The notes under the pieces: model-generated
Told to the model about the DNA's origin: nothing
Databases searched by the model: none
What the model saw: the letters and a program-made list of their open reading frames with translations, nothing else
Source: an uncultured Clostridia bacterium
Lineage (GTDB): Bacteria; Bacillota; Clostridia; Oscillospirales; Acutalibacteraceae
NCBI GenBank assembly: GCA_905236975.1
Contig: CAJOQU010000030.1
Location: 1 to 17,534, forward strand
Length of the DNA stretch: 17,534 bases
Direction: 5' to 3'
Made by a program: the position numbers and the translations under genes
Shown here: positions 1 to 6,033 of the stretch, one piece after another
Numbering within the stretch: position 1 is the stretch's first letter
Layout: each line of letters begins with the position of its first letter

Positions 1-2
1 AT

Positions 3-1388
3 CAGGAAATCGGCTACCATTGGCTTCTTCAAATGAATCGGTTGGGCTTCGGCGCCTGCCTTGCAGACGATATGGGACTCGGAAAAACCGTGCAGATTTT
101 AGCGTTTTTGGAGGAGATACGCACACAGAGGCCGAACGGAAAAGTACTCTTGATTGTCCCCGCGACTCTGCTTGGCAACTGGCAAAAAGAGGCTGTGCGG
201 TTCACGCCCGAAATGCCGGTTGAAATCCTCCATGGCGCACACGCCCCGCATCTGTCACAGCGTTTTGAAGAATCAAACGCTTTTTTAACGGTAACTACCT
301 ACCGCATGGCAATGTCAATCGAAGCGCTTGAAAAGCCGCTTTGGGATTGTATTATATTGGATGAAGCACAGGCGATCAAAAACCCGGCCGCAAAGCAGAC
401 GAAGCAGTTAAAAAAACTGAAAAGCCGATTTCGGATCGCTTTGACCGGTACGCCGATAGAGAACGACTTATCTAACCTTTGGTCATTGTTCGATTTTCTC
501 AACAAGGGCCTGCTTGGCAGCATGGAGGAATTCAAACGCTTTTGCCGTGGCTTGGAGCAAAATCCGGAGGGCTACGCAAAACTTAAAAATATGATTGCGC
601 CTTTTCTGCTCAGGCGCGTTAAAACCAATAAAAGAATTATTTCCGATTTGCCTGACAAACTCGAGCAGATCGATTATGTTACCCTTTCGCCAAAGCAGGC
701 GGTGCTTTACCGCAAGCTGCTTGCAGAAACCGGCGAAAAGCTGGAGCAGAGCGACGGCATGCAGCACAGAGGGCTTGTACTCGCGTTGCTTTTGCATCTT
801 AAGCAAATCTGCAATCATCCGGATCAGTATCTCGGAGCTGAGGAATACAGTCCGGCGCAGAGCGGCAAGTTTGAGCTGTTAAAGCAATTAGCGGAAACGA
901 TTGCCGAGAAGCGCGAGCGTGTTTTGGTATTCACGCAGTTCAGAGAACTGACGGGATATCTGGACGATTATTTATCGGAGATTTTCGGCAGACGCGGCGG
1001 TGTGATTCACGGCGGTGTTCCAGTCAAAGAGCGTAACGCGATTGTCGAGCGTTTTCAAAGTGACGCCTATGTGCCGTATCTGGTGCTGTCTGTTAAAGCG
1101 GGCGGCACGGGTCTGAATCTCACGAACGCCAACCATGTGATCCATTTTGATCGCTGGTGGAATCCGTCTGTTGAGAATCAGGCGACTGACCGCGCTTTCC
1201 GTATCGGTCAGGATAAAAATGTCATGGTACATAAATTTGTCTGCAAGGGGTCGGTGGAGGAAAAGATTGACGCGCTGATTTCCTCGAAAAAAGAGCTTGC
1301 TGAAAATGTAATCGGTGCAGGCGGCGAGAATTGGATTACCGAAATGAGCAACGATGAACTGATGCAGTTGCTGCGATTGGAGGCGTAA
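3..1388 (+). CDS. SNF2/SWI2-family DNA helicase (5' partial)
   Basis: C-terminal catalytic part of a SNF2-type ATP-dependent DNA translocase; the N-terminal part lies before the window, and the frame is open from base 3. Visible motifs: motif I ADDMGLGKT right at the beginning, the DEAQ box (nt 360-371) within LDEAQAIKN, motif III LTGTPIEN, then the second RecA lobe with VLVFTQF, KAGGTGLNLTNA (motif V) and the motif VI region containing QATDRAFRIGQ. That set is specific for the SNF2 family and not for ordinary DEAD helicases. It is followed after one base by a SWIM zinc-finger gene, the same pairing as YwqA/YwqB in Bacillus. Its SD-like GGAGG at 1379-1383 serves the next gene, so the two are translationally linked. 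Role (DNA repair, remodelling or defence) cannot be fixed from sequence; SNF2 proteins also occur in defence systems such as DISARM, but no DISARM partner is seen here. Confidence 0.93.
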   Translation, partial: QEIGYHWLLQMNRLGFGACLADDMGLGKTVQILAFLEEIRTQRPNGKVLLIVPATLLGNWQKEAVRFTPEMPVEILHGAHAPHLSQRFEESNAFLTVTTYRMAMSIEALEKPLWDCIILDEAQAIKNPAAKQTKQLKKLKSRFRIALTGTPIENDLSNLWSLFDFLNKGLLGSMEEFKRFCRGLEQNPEGYAKLKNMIAPFLLRRVKTNKRIISDLPDKLEQIDYVTLSPKQAVLYRKLLAETGEKLEQSDGMQHRGLVLALLLHLKQICNHPDQYLGAEEYSPAQSGKFELLKQLAETIAEKRERVLVFTQFRELTGYLDDYLSEIFGRRGGVIHGGVPVKERNAIVERFQSDAYVPYLVLSVKAGGTGLNLTNANHVIHFDRWWNPSVENQATDRAFRIGQDKNVMVHKFVCKGSVEEKIDALISSKKELAENVIGAGGENWITEMSNDELMQLLRLEA

Positions 1389-1389
1389 A

Positions 1390-2115
1390 ATGGCGCATTA
1401 TTGGAATGAAACGAGCTATCCTCAGCCCACCGAGAGGAAGCTGAAAGAGAACGCGAAGAATACACGGGAAAAAGCGACGGCAAAGGGGCAGACGCTGCAC
1501 CCGGTTGTGATAAAATCCCGCCAGATTGCCAGCAGCTGGTGGGGCAAGGCATGGTGCCAGAACCTTGAACGCTATGCCGATTTTGAGACAAGACTTCCGC
1601 GTGGGAGGCGTTATGTCCGTACGGGAGCGGTCATGGATTTACAGATAAAAGAGGGCAAGATAACGGCGCGTGTTCAGGGTACTCGAAAAATGCCGTACAA
1701 GGTGGAAATCCGTATCAGTCCGCTGTCGGAGCAGCGAATTGAGAAGATTACCGAACAATGCGGCACATGCGTGGAAACGCTCGATAAGCTCATAAACGGA
1801 GATTTCCCAAGGGAATTGAAGGACGTATTTTTCGAGGAAGGCGGTCTGTTCCCGAAGCCGAAAGAGATTTCATTTTCCTGCTCCTGTCCCGACTGGGCGG
1901 TGATGTGCAAGCATATTGCCGCCTCGCTTTACGGCGTGGGTGCACGGCTTGACGAAGAACCGCTGCTGTTTTTTTCACTGCGCGGTATTGATACGAATAA
2001 ATTTGTGGATGTGGTGATCTCAAGCCGCGTGGAAACCATGCTGGCAAATGTCGGTCAACCAAGTCACAGAATCATCAAGGACTCTAAAATAGAAGATTTA
2101 TTCGGCGTATTGTAA
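1390..2115 (+). CDS. SWIM zinc-finger domain protein
   Basis: A 241-residue protein with a SWIM-type zinc finger: Cys164-x-Cys166-x6-Cys173-x-His175 in the stretch SCSCPDWAVMCKHIAA. SWIM fingers bind DNA or protein, and in bacteria are typically encoded beside SNF2 helicases, as here. The N-terminus contains a segment with QIASSWWGKAWCQNLERYAD and a basic patch GRRYVRTGAV, both typical of this protein group (B. subtilis YwqB-like). Start at ATG 1390 is backed by GGAGG six bases upstream, lying inside the last codons of the helicase gene, so the two products are probably made together and act as a complex. The next gene begins 10 bases after the stop. Family assignment is firm; the biological job is unknown. 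Confidence 0.88.
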   Translation: MAHYWNETSYPQPTERKLKENAKNTREKATAKGQTLHPVVIKSRQIASSWWGKAWCQNLERYADFETRLPRGRRYVRTGAVMDLQIKEGKITARVQGTRKMPYKVEIRISPLSEQRIEKITEQCGTCVETLDKLINGDFPRELKDVFFEEGGLFPKPKEISFSCSCPDWAVMCKHIAASLYGVGARLDEEPLLFFSLRGIDTNKFVDVVISSRVETMLANVGQPSHRIIKDSKIEDLFGVL

Positions 2116-2125
2116 GGAGAATGTT

Positions 2126-2458
2126 ATGTACGAGACAAATGAAGAGGATTGGAATCTGTTTCGGAAACTGCTCCCCGAGTGGCAGGAGGCGTACATGGAG
2201 CGATTGATAAAAGAGTATATTGAATTGCTCAGCAGTGATAAGTTGGCGTCGGATAAGTTTTGGACGCTCGATAAAAGAATAAAAGAAGATAAAAAGCATA
2301 CAGGCGTATTGGCAAGAGACGTCACACGCTCCCATATGTTTTATCTCATCGTTTCTCTGATGAACGAAGGCGCAATCACGAAAACCGACCTGTCGGATTT
2401 CAGCAAGGATTTGCAGGGAAATATAGAAATTTGGTTTAAAATCGACCGGATTTATTGA
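2126..2458 (+). CDS. Small conserved hypothetical protein of the SNF2/SWIM operon
   Basis: A 110-residue, charged, soluble protein with no membrane segment or signal peptide. It is rich in predicted helix (EEDWNLFRKLLPEWQEAY, then MERLIKEYIELLSS). AAGGAG at 2114-2119 overlaps the stop of the SWIM gene and supports ATG 2126, so it is the third member of the SNF2-SWIM transcription unit. From memory, similar small proteins starting MYETNEEDW follow SNF2 genes in other gut Clostridia and are sometimes mislabelled as multidrug transporters; nothing here resembles a transporter. Function unknown. It may be an accessory subunit of the helicase/SWIM pair, which is an inference from position only. 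Confidence 0.75.
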   Translation: MYETNEEDWNLFRKLLPEWQEAYMERLIKEYIELLSSDKLASDKFWTLDKRIKEDKKHTGVLARDVTRSHMFYLIVSLMNEGAITKTDLSDFSKDLQGNIEIWFKIDRIY

Positions 2459-2484
2459 TAATAATATCGATAATATTTTGGGCA

Positions 2485-2523
2485 CAAAAAAAGCATTTTT
2501 GGATGGGAATTTATTGGACGGCA
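2485..2523 (+). repeat. Imperfect direct repeat, left copy
   Basis: Shares TTATTGGACGGCA (2511-2523) exactly with 5011-5023. The preceding bases also align with one single-base gap: AAAAAGCA and ATGG occur in the same order and nearly the same spacing. The two copies flank the ATPase/TOPRIM cassette. Confidence 0.55.
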
Positions 2524-2680
2524 CTTTGGATAAACTTAAAGTTGCCATGTAAGCATCAAACGAATAAAGTGGCACAAAAGTGGCATGAAAAAATTTAGAA
2601 GATTAGGAGTGAAAATTTTGCTTCAGCAAAAACAATCAGTATTAAGATTTATTTGATGAAAAGAGAAAGGTCTTCTAATA

Positions 2681-2731
2681 ATCGAACAGGTGCACAGATA
2701 TCTAAATCCGCGTGCACTGTTCGATTTTATT
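2681..2731 (+). terminator. Strong hairpin, probable terminator after SNF2 unit
   Basis: ATCGAACAGGTGCAC (2681-2695) pairs with GTGCACTGTTCGAT (2712-2725), fully complementary apart from one bulged G. It is followed by TTTATTTGTT. Its place, past the SNF2-SWIM-small gene unit and ahead of the next promoter, fits a terminator, although the T tract is interrupted and it lies 220 bases after the last stop. Confidence 0.55.
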
Positions 2732-2754
2732 TGTTCCGCTGCCGATTTTCTGCG

Positions 2755-2780
2755 CATCGTTCCATGTGTTTTGAACGATG
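2755..2780. repeat. Perfect 8-bp inverted repeat upstream of the ATPase promoter
   Basis: CATCGTTC (2755-2762) and GAACGATG (2773-2780) with a 10-base spacer. No T tract follows, so it looks more like a protein-binding site than a terminator. Confidence 0.4.
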
Positions 2781-2792
2781 AAACCCGACTAT

Positions 2793-2813
2793 ATTCGTAA
2801 AAAAATTACGAAT
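2793..2813. repeat. Perfect 8-bp palindrome upstream of the -35 box
   Basis: ATTCGTAA (2793-2800), five A, TTACGAAT (2806-2813). It ends 24 bases before the -35 box of the ATPase promoter and is placed like an operator or activator site. Confidence 0.4.
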
Positions 2814-2837
2814 GTTTATTTTTCTTTGGTAAAATAG

Positions 2838-2866
2838 TTGCATTATTTAAAATTATGGTGTATAAT
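2838..2866 (+). promoter_or_regulatory. Sigma-A promoter of the ATPase/TOPRIM cassette
   Basis: TTGCAT (2838-2843), 17-base spacer, TATAAT (2861-2866): five of six and six of six to consensus. Transcription would begin near 2873, immediately ahead of the AGGAGG at 2876-2881. The cassette therefore has its own promoter, and the TTG at 2838 is part of the -35 box and not a start codon. Confidence 0.75.
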
Positions 2867-2888
2867 ATGGTTGCGAGGAGGAATTGAT

Positions 2889-4007
2889 ATGTTAATAGAA
2901 TATTCCATCAAAGGTTTTAAATCTTTTTTAAAACAAACGACTATTGATCTAAAAGCTAAAAATTATAAAATATTAACCGGTACAAATACATGCTCTGATA
3001 ATGTATTGAAAGGACTTATGTTTGTCGGCGCTAATGCCAGTGGTAAATCCAATGTGGTTTTAGCTCTTAAACTGTTACTGGATCTTCTTTTTGCCAGAAC
3101 CGATGTTTCCATAGGCAACTACAAATGTAAATTCGGTGATGAGGAAATATCTCTTAGTTATAAGTTTTTGATTGACGGTAAGGAAATTATTTATACTGTT
3201 GACTATAATTGTGAAGAAAAAATCACTGTGGAAAAGCTTAGCGTTGACAATGATTTTGTTCTTGATAGAATCGGTAGCACCGCAACCGAAACTACTTCCG
3301 GAACGAAAAAGTATATTGATAAAATCCAAGACGGATCCCTGATACTTCGCGAAATATACTTTAATTCTAAATTCAGAAGCAATGAAACGTTGAAGAAATG
3401 GTTCAACTTCCTTATGAATTCAATTTACATTGATCTGTATAAGCAGGAAGTGTCAGTATATCGCGATGTTAATCTTGACTTATCAGAACATCTGAACAAA
3501 AACGGCGTGGAACAAATCAATTCGTTTTTTAAAGAATTTAATTTCGGTCAAAGCGTAGAATATGATAATGTTTCGGAAAAGAATTCGCAGATTTATTTTA
3601 AAAGAGATAACGTCAACGCTAAAATTCCATATACGCTTGAATCTTTGGGAAATCAAAATCTTGTTACACTGCTGCCAAAATTTTTCTATGTAATAGAGAA
3701 TGGCGGTATGCTTATTCTTGACGAGTTCAGCAGTGGTTTCCACAATGATTTGGAAGAACTGCTCATAAGTTATTTTATGAAGCATGCTCAGTATGCCCAG
3801 CTAATCTTTGTATCTCATTCTACAAATCTTCTTAGCAACAGATTACTGCGTCCCGATCAAATTTATACTGTAGATTTTGAGAGCATATCCGGAAGTGTTA
3901 TCAATAGGATTTCTAATCAGCAACCGAGGGAAGGCCAGAATCTTGAAAAAATGTATTTGGGAGGTGTATTTGATGGCCTGCCTAAATACAAGAGTATCAA
4001 TTCATAA
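2889..4007 (+). CDS. OLD/RloA/AbiLi-like AAA family ATPase, putative defence ATPase
   Basis: A 372-residue ABC-type ATPase of the OLD/SMC-like class. N-terminal strand LIEYSIKGFKSF, Walker A GANASGKS (residues 47-54, Lys53), an inserted central region, signature-like ESLGNQ, Walker B LILDE (Asp278, Glu279), then the switch histidine in FVSHSTNLL (His310). The C-terminus carries NLEKMYLGGVFDG, of a type usual in RloA/AbiLi proteins. ATG 2889 is chosen because AGGAGG (2876-2881) lies seven bases upstream; the frame also opens at TTG 2838, but that is promoter sequence. The last 35 bases overlap the TOPRIM gene. In AbiL, PARIS and RloAB systems such ATPases sense infection and control a partner effector. 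By analogy it would regulate the TOPRIM protein; the function here is inferred. Confidence 0.88.
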   Translation: MLIEYSIKGFKSFLKQTTIDLKAKNYKILTGTNTCSDNVLKGLMFVGANASGKSNVVLALKLLLDLLFARTDVSIGNYKCKFGDEEISLSYKFLIDGKEIIYTVDYNCEEKITVEKLSVDNDFVLDRIGSTATETTSGTKKYIDKIQDGSLILREIYFNSKFRSNETLKKWFNFLMNSIYIDLYKQEVSVYRDVNLDLSEHLNKNGVEQINSFFKEFNFGQSVEYDNVSEKNSQIYFKRDNVNAKIPYTLESLGNQNLVTLLPKFFYVIENGGMLILDEFSSGFHNDLEELLISYFMKHAQYAQLIFVSHSTNLLSNRLLRPDQIYTVDFESISGSVINRISNQQPREGQNLEKMYLGGVFDGLPKYKSINS

Positions 4008-4770
4008 GGATAGGAAAATCGGTAAAGTATTATTTATCGTTGAGGGCGAACGTACTGAGCCGTATATTCTCTGCCGGATTTTTGAGAAGATATTTGATTA
4101 TCGCTATACTCGTATATCCAGACAAGGTAAAATAACCTATGATGTGGTTTCGTCTAAGCGTCACGACTTATCTCAGGTATTTGTTGTTAATGCGGCGGAG
4201 AGCAATATCTCCTACATTGCTGACGGAAACGAATATTTGGATAATCTTTTCCGTATGCTTATAAACGATCAAGGTATTGATTTTGAAAATGCTGCTATTT
4301 TTTACATTTGGGATAGAGATCGTAACTCAAATGTCAATACCGATGTTATCAAGAAACTGCTTTCGACACTGAGAAATCCAAGGGACTCCATTGATTATGA
4401 ACGTCAGGGACTTCTTTTGTTGAGCTACCCAAGCATTGAAGCGTATACAGCATCAAATTTCATATCGGAAACTTACAGCCAAGAAGCAGCTACCGGGAAA
4501 GAATTAAAAACCATTCTCAATGACAATAAAATTTTGCAGCAAAATATTTCGGAAGACAGCATTCAGATGGCAACCAAAGAATTGTTAAAGGCGCTTAAAT
4601 TTTTTGACATTGAATTCAAAGAGGAAATGCTGGATGATATGTCCGATGCCAATTTAACGGTATTCAGCAAAGAGGAAGAGATATACAATCAGACCGATAC
4701 ATACCGCCTGCTAAGTATGCTTTCTATAGCGCTGCTGAATTTGGGATTGATTGAAGTGATTGAACCATAA
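3973..4770 (+). CDS. TOPRIM-domain protein, RloB/AbiLii-like putative nuclease effector
   Basis: A 265-residue protein with TOPRIM hallmarks: FIVEGERTEP (Glu24 as the conserved acid), WDRDRN (Asp114 and Asp116), and LLSYPSIEAY (Glu156), which corresponds to the SNPxFE-type segment of RloB-like proteins. Start ATG 3973 has GGGAGG eight bases ahead and overlaps the end of the ATPase gene by 35 bases, so translation is coupled. The frame is open further upstream (to 3877), but that part lies inside the ATPase gene and has no SD. TOPRIM proteins next to an OLD-like ATPase are effectors in AbiL and PARIS-type abortive infection, cutting nucleic acid (tRNA for AriB) when released. The C-terminal 100 residues are acidic and helical and match nothing I recognise. 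Family level is fairly sure; nuclease activity and target are inference. Confidence 0.82.
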   Translation: MACLNTRVSIHKDRKIGKVLFIVEGERTEPYILCRIFEKIFDYRYTRISRQGKITYDVVSSKRHDLSQVFVVNAAESNISYIADGNEYLDNLFRMLINDQGIDFENAAIFYIWDRDRNSNVNTDVIKKLLSTLRNPRDSIDYERQGLLLLSYPSIEAYTASNFISETYSQEAATGKELKTILNDNKILQQNISEDSIQMATKELLKALKFFDIEFKEEMLDDMSDANLTVFSKEEEIYNQTDTYRLLSMLSIALLNLGLIEVIEP

Positions 4771-4931
4771 ACAAGCACCCAGTGCGTGGGGGGTAAAAAA
4801 TTAGACTATTAACATATTTTAAAGTACAATAAAAATGTGGGATAGAAAGAGCACATTTGTAAAACAAATATGACAGTAGGTTCTGCTATCTAATTGCGGA
4901 AAAATCTCTACCCCTTTTTTTGCCCCGATTG

Positions 4932-5019
4932 AAATGGACTGTAAAAATCAAATGGACGTTTTGTCTGTCCATTAATTCCACAGAGTCCAAAAAGCACAGT
5001 AAAAATGGACTTATTGGAC
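4932..5019. repeat. Iteron-like AAATGGAC repeats
   Basis: AAATGGAC occurs at 4932-4939, 4950-4957 and 5003-5010, with a related ATTGGAC at 5013-5019. An inverted copy GTCCATT at 4967-4973 makes a 7-bp hairpin with 4951-4957. The first two copies are 18 bases apart. Confidence 0.4.
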
Positions 5020-5023
5020 GGCA
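4988..5023 (+). repeat. Imperfect direct repeat, right copy
   Basis: Partner of 2485-2523. TTATTGGACGGCA at 5011-5023 is identical to 2511-2523, with AAAAAGCA and ATGG ahead of it in matching order. Confidence 0.55.
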
Positions 5024-5045
5024 TGAAATAAATGTACAAATTAAA

Positions 5046-5101
5046 CTTGTTACTGTTAACCGCAGTGTCACAGGTTCAAGTTGCGGTTTAAATTGAACAA
5101 G
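5046..5101 (+). other. Nested hairpin
   Basis: CTTGTT (5046-5051) with AACAAG (5096-5101) encloses AACCGCA (5058-5064) with TGCGGTT (5082-5088). An alternative pairing is CGCAGTG (5061-5067) with CACTGCG (5100-5106), so two mutually exclusive folds are possible upstream of the terminator at 5142. This resembles an attenuator layout, without proof. Confidence 0.4.
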
Positions 5102-5141
5102 CACTGCGAAGCAGAAAACATCGCAAATAAGGGATAACTCA

Positions 5142-5178
5142 GCCGATCGGATTTTACGAACTCCGATTGGCATTTTTT
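5142..5178 (+). terminator. Rho-independent terminator
   Basis: GCCGATCGGA (5142-5151) and TCCGATTGGC (5162-5171) form a 10-bp stem with one G-T pair, followed by ATTTTTT. It would end transcripts arriving from the ATPase/TOPRIM cassette and separate them from the sigma-like gene. Confidence 0.8.
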
Positions 5179-5278
5179 AATTATATAAAAATTAAGGATT
5201 TCGAGAGCCGAAAAAATTATTTTTAATTTTTGTAAGATTCGGTATAAAAATATGGTTTAATTAAAGCAGGCAAAGAAA

Positions 5279-5317
5279 TTCCTCTTGGCTTTTCGATATT
5301 GAAAAGCTATGGAGGAA
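5279..5317 (+). promoter_or_regulatory. Hairpin masking the SD of the sigma-like gene
   Basis: TTCCTC (5279-5284) is complementary to GAGGAA (5312-5317), which contains the SD. Inside it GCTTTTC (5288-5294) pairs with GAAAAGC (5301-5307) around a six-base loop. In the folded RNA the ribosome site would be double-stranded, suggesting translational control. Confidence 0.5.
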
Positions 5318-5323
5318 TGATGG

Positions 5324-5383
5324 ATGAGTAAGTCTTTTGATGTTTTTTTTGGAGCAAATATTACTAAGCGAATCAAATTATAA
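5324..5383 (+). other. Short SD-driven frame at the head of the sigma-like gene
   Basis: GGAGGA (5311-5316) lies seven bases before ATG 5324, which opens a 19-codon frame (MSKSFDVFFGANITKRIKL, stop 5381-5383). Dropping one T from the eight-T tract (5343-5350) joins MSKSFDV directly to FLEQILLSE of the sigma-like frame. The segment is therefore the true N-terminus of a frameshifted gene, a slippage site, or a leader peptide. Confidence 0.45.
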
Positions 5384-5687
5384 GCCTGACTTTGACGATG
5401 AGCGTATTTCTTGCAATCGAAGAGAATTATCAAAAGAGTTCCGAAAAATATTGGATAAAATCGCTGTGGAAGTTTTGTACGAGCGTTTTGAAAATGATGA
5501 AATCATTCATGCCATATTAGAATTAACACGAGCAGAACGCATTATTGTTATATTTCATATTATACTCGGTATGACAAAGGAAGAAACCGCATTTCTATTG
5601 GATGCCAATATCAACAGCATTTATACGTATAAATGCAGAGCATTTCAGAAATTGAAAAAATATATTAGAGAAAACGATTTGTTGTGA
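5337..5687 (+). CDS. Sigma-70 region-4-like regulatory protein of the element
   Basis: About 116 residues in the open frame (TTG 5337 or ATG 5340). The C-terminal half holds a region-4-type helix-turn-helix: LTRAERIIVIFHIILGM followed by TKEETAFLLDANINSIYTYKCRAFQKLKKYI. There is no region 2, so it is not a full sigma factor. Such short sigma-like proteins are common regulators in conjugative transposons (for example the orf7-type protein of Tn916), which fits the element around it. Neither in-frame start has a proper SD; the good SD belongs to ATG 5324 in another frame, separated by an eight-T tract. The gene is therefore either shifted by one base or made by slippage or re-initiation. A likely role is control of recombinase or transfer genes. 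Confidence 0.7.
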   Translation: MMFFLEQILLSESNYKPDFDDERISCNRRELSKEFRKILDKIAVEVLYERFENDEIIHAILELTRAERIIVIFHIILGMTKEETAFLLDANINSIYTYKCRAFQKLKKYIRENDLL

Positions 5688-5714
5688 TAATAAGGGTGTT
5701 AATCCCATTATTAT
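5687..5714 (+). terminator. Hairpin at the stop of the sigma-like gene
   Basis: ATAATAA (5687-5693) and GGG (5694-5696) pair with CCC (5704-5706) and TTATTAT (5708-5714), with one bulged A and a seven-base loop. The T tract afterwards is poor, so termination may be weak. Confidence 0.4.
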
Positions 5715-5982
5715 ATTTGCACCTTGAAAAAAATGCCGTTGGCATTATAGTAGCAGCCTGCAAAACAGTGCGAGCGACGCAGAAAGCGCAAAGTATCCCG
5801 AAAGCCAAATCGGGATTTGCCGTGACGCACAAAAAGAACCTTACCGCGTTAAGCTTGGCGGTGCCGGAGTGATGTCCGGCTGCAAACAACAGCACAACGT
5901 TTGCAATGGGATGTGGCGATCCTTGCAGGTTGTCCCGTGACGGGTGGGGCTGAAAAAATCCGTTGGTGCAAAGAAAAAATGT
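5715..5982. other. Densely palindromic block, candidate oriT or structured RNA
   Basis: GC-richer than its surroundings and full of perfect short inverted repeats: ATCCCGA (5795-5801) with TCGGGAT (5810-5816); GCCGGA (5863-5868) with TCCGGC (5875-5880); TGCAAAC (5881-5887) with GTTTGCA (5899-5905); CCCGT/ACGGG around one G near 5934-5944; and GTGCG (5769-5773) with CGCAC (5826-5830). A + frame (5684-5872) crosses it but has no SD and looks non-coding. I recall similar sequences in mobile elements of gut Firmicutes, but cannot verify this. CGATCCTTGC near 5928 only loosely resembles the IncP-type nick consensus. No relaxase is in the window. Confidence 0.45.
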
Positions 5983-6033
5983 AAGCAGAAACAGCCATTT
6001 TTCTTTTGGACAAGCAGCTGTTTCTGCTTTTTG
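5983..6033 (+). terminator. 13-bp perfect hairpin with T tract
   Basis: AAGCAGAAACAGC (5983-5995) pairs perfectly with GCTGTTTCTGCTT (6017-6029), 21-base loop, followed by TTTG. It closes the palindromic block, which supports that the block is transcribed. Confidence 0.7.

Larger units (their letters stand above)
2459..2888. other. AT-rich intergenic region with inverted repeats and promoter
   Basis: 430 bases without a credible gene. It holds a direct-repeat copy (2485-2523), a long hairpin (2681-2725), two further perfect inverted repeats (2755-2780 and 2793-2813), and a promoter with SD for the ATPase gene. An open frame runs on past the small gene to 2550 (ending in LLDGTLDKLKVAM) but has no start codon of its own and is not claimed. 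GTGGCA occurs twice 11 bases apart (2569 and 2580). Confidence 0.6.
4771..5141. other. Non-coding stretch after the defence cassette
   Basis: No credible gene. An open + frame from 4869 to 5096 has no start codon or SD, and a - strand frame (5173-4886) starts inside a terminator; both are set aside. The stretch contains iteron-like TGGAC repeats (4932-5019), the second copy of the direct repeat, and a nested hairpin (5046-5101). It may be a decayed gene end or a binding region of the element. Confidence 0.5.

Noticed and set aside
2459..2552. Continuation of coding sequence after the small SNF2-linked gene (LLDGTLDKLKVAM)
   Set aside because: Different frame, no start codon or SD; may be a remnant, and part of it is the direct repeat.
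2084..2575. 163-codon - strand frame
   Set aside because: Antisense shadow of a better-supported + strand gene; no SD, and composition unlike a protein gene.
2838..2888. TTG start adding 17 residues to the ATPase
   Set aside because: The TTG is the -35 box of a near-consensus promoter, and a perfect AGGAGG marks ATG 2889.
5055..5085. tRNA 3' end or tRNA-type attachment site (GGTTCAAGT)
   Set aside because: The T-loop-like string has no matching T-stem or acceptor; it is the loop of the AACCGCA/TGCGGTT hairpin.
4886..5173. 95-codon - strand frame
   Set aside because: Starts inside a terminator hairpin and crosses repeats; no SD, no recognisable protein features.
5684..5872. 62-codon + frame after the sigma-like gene
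   Set aside because: No SD; it runs through several perfect inverted repeats, which fits non-coding function better.
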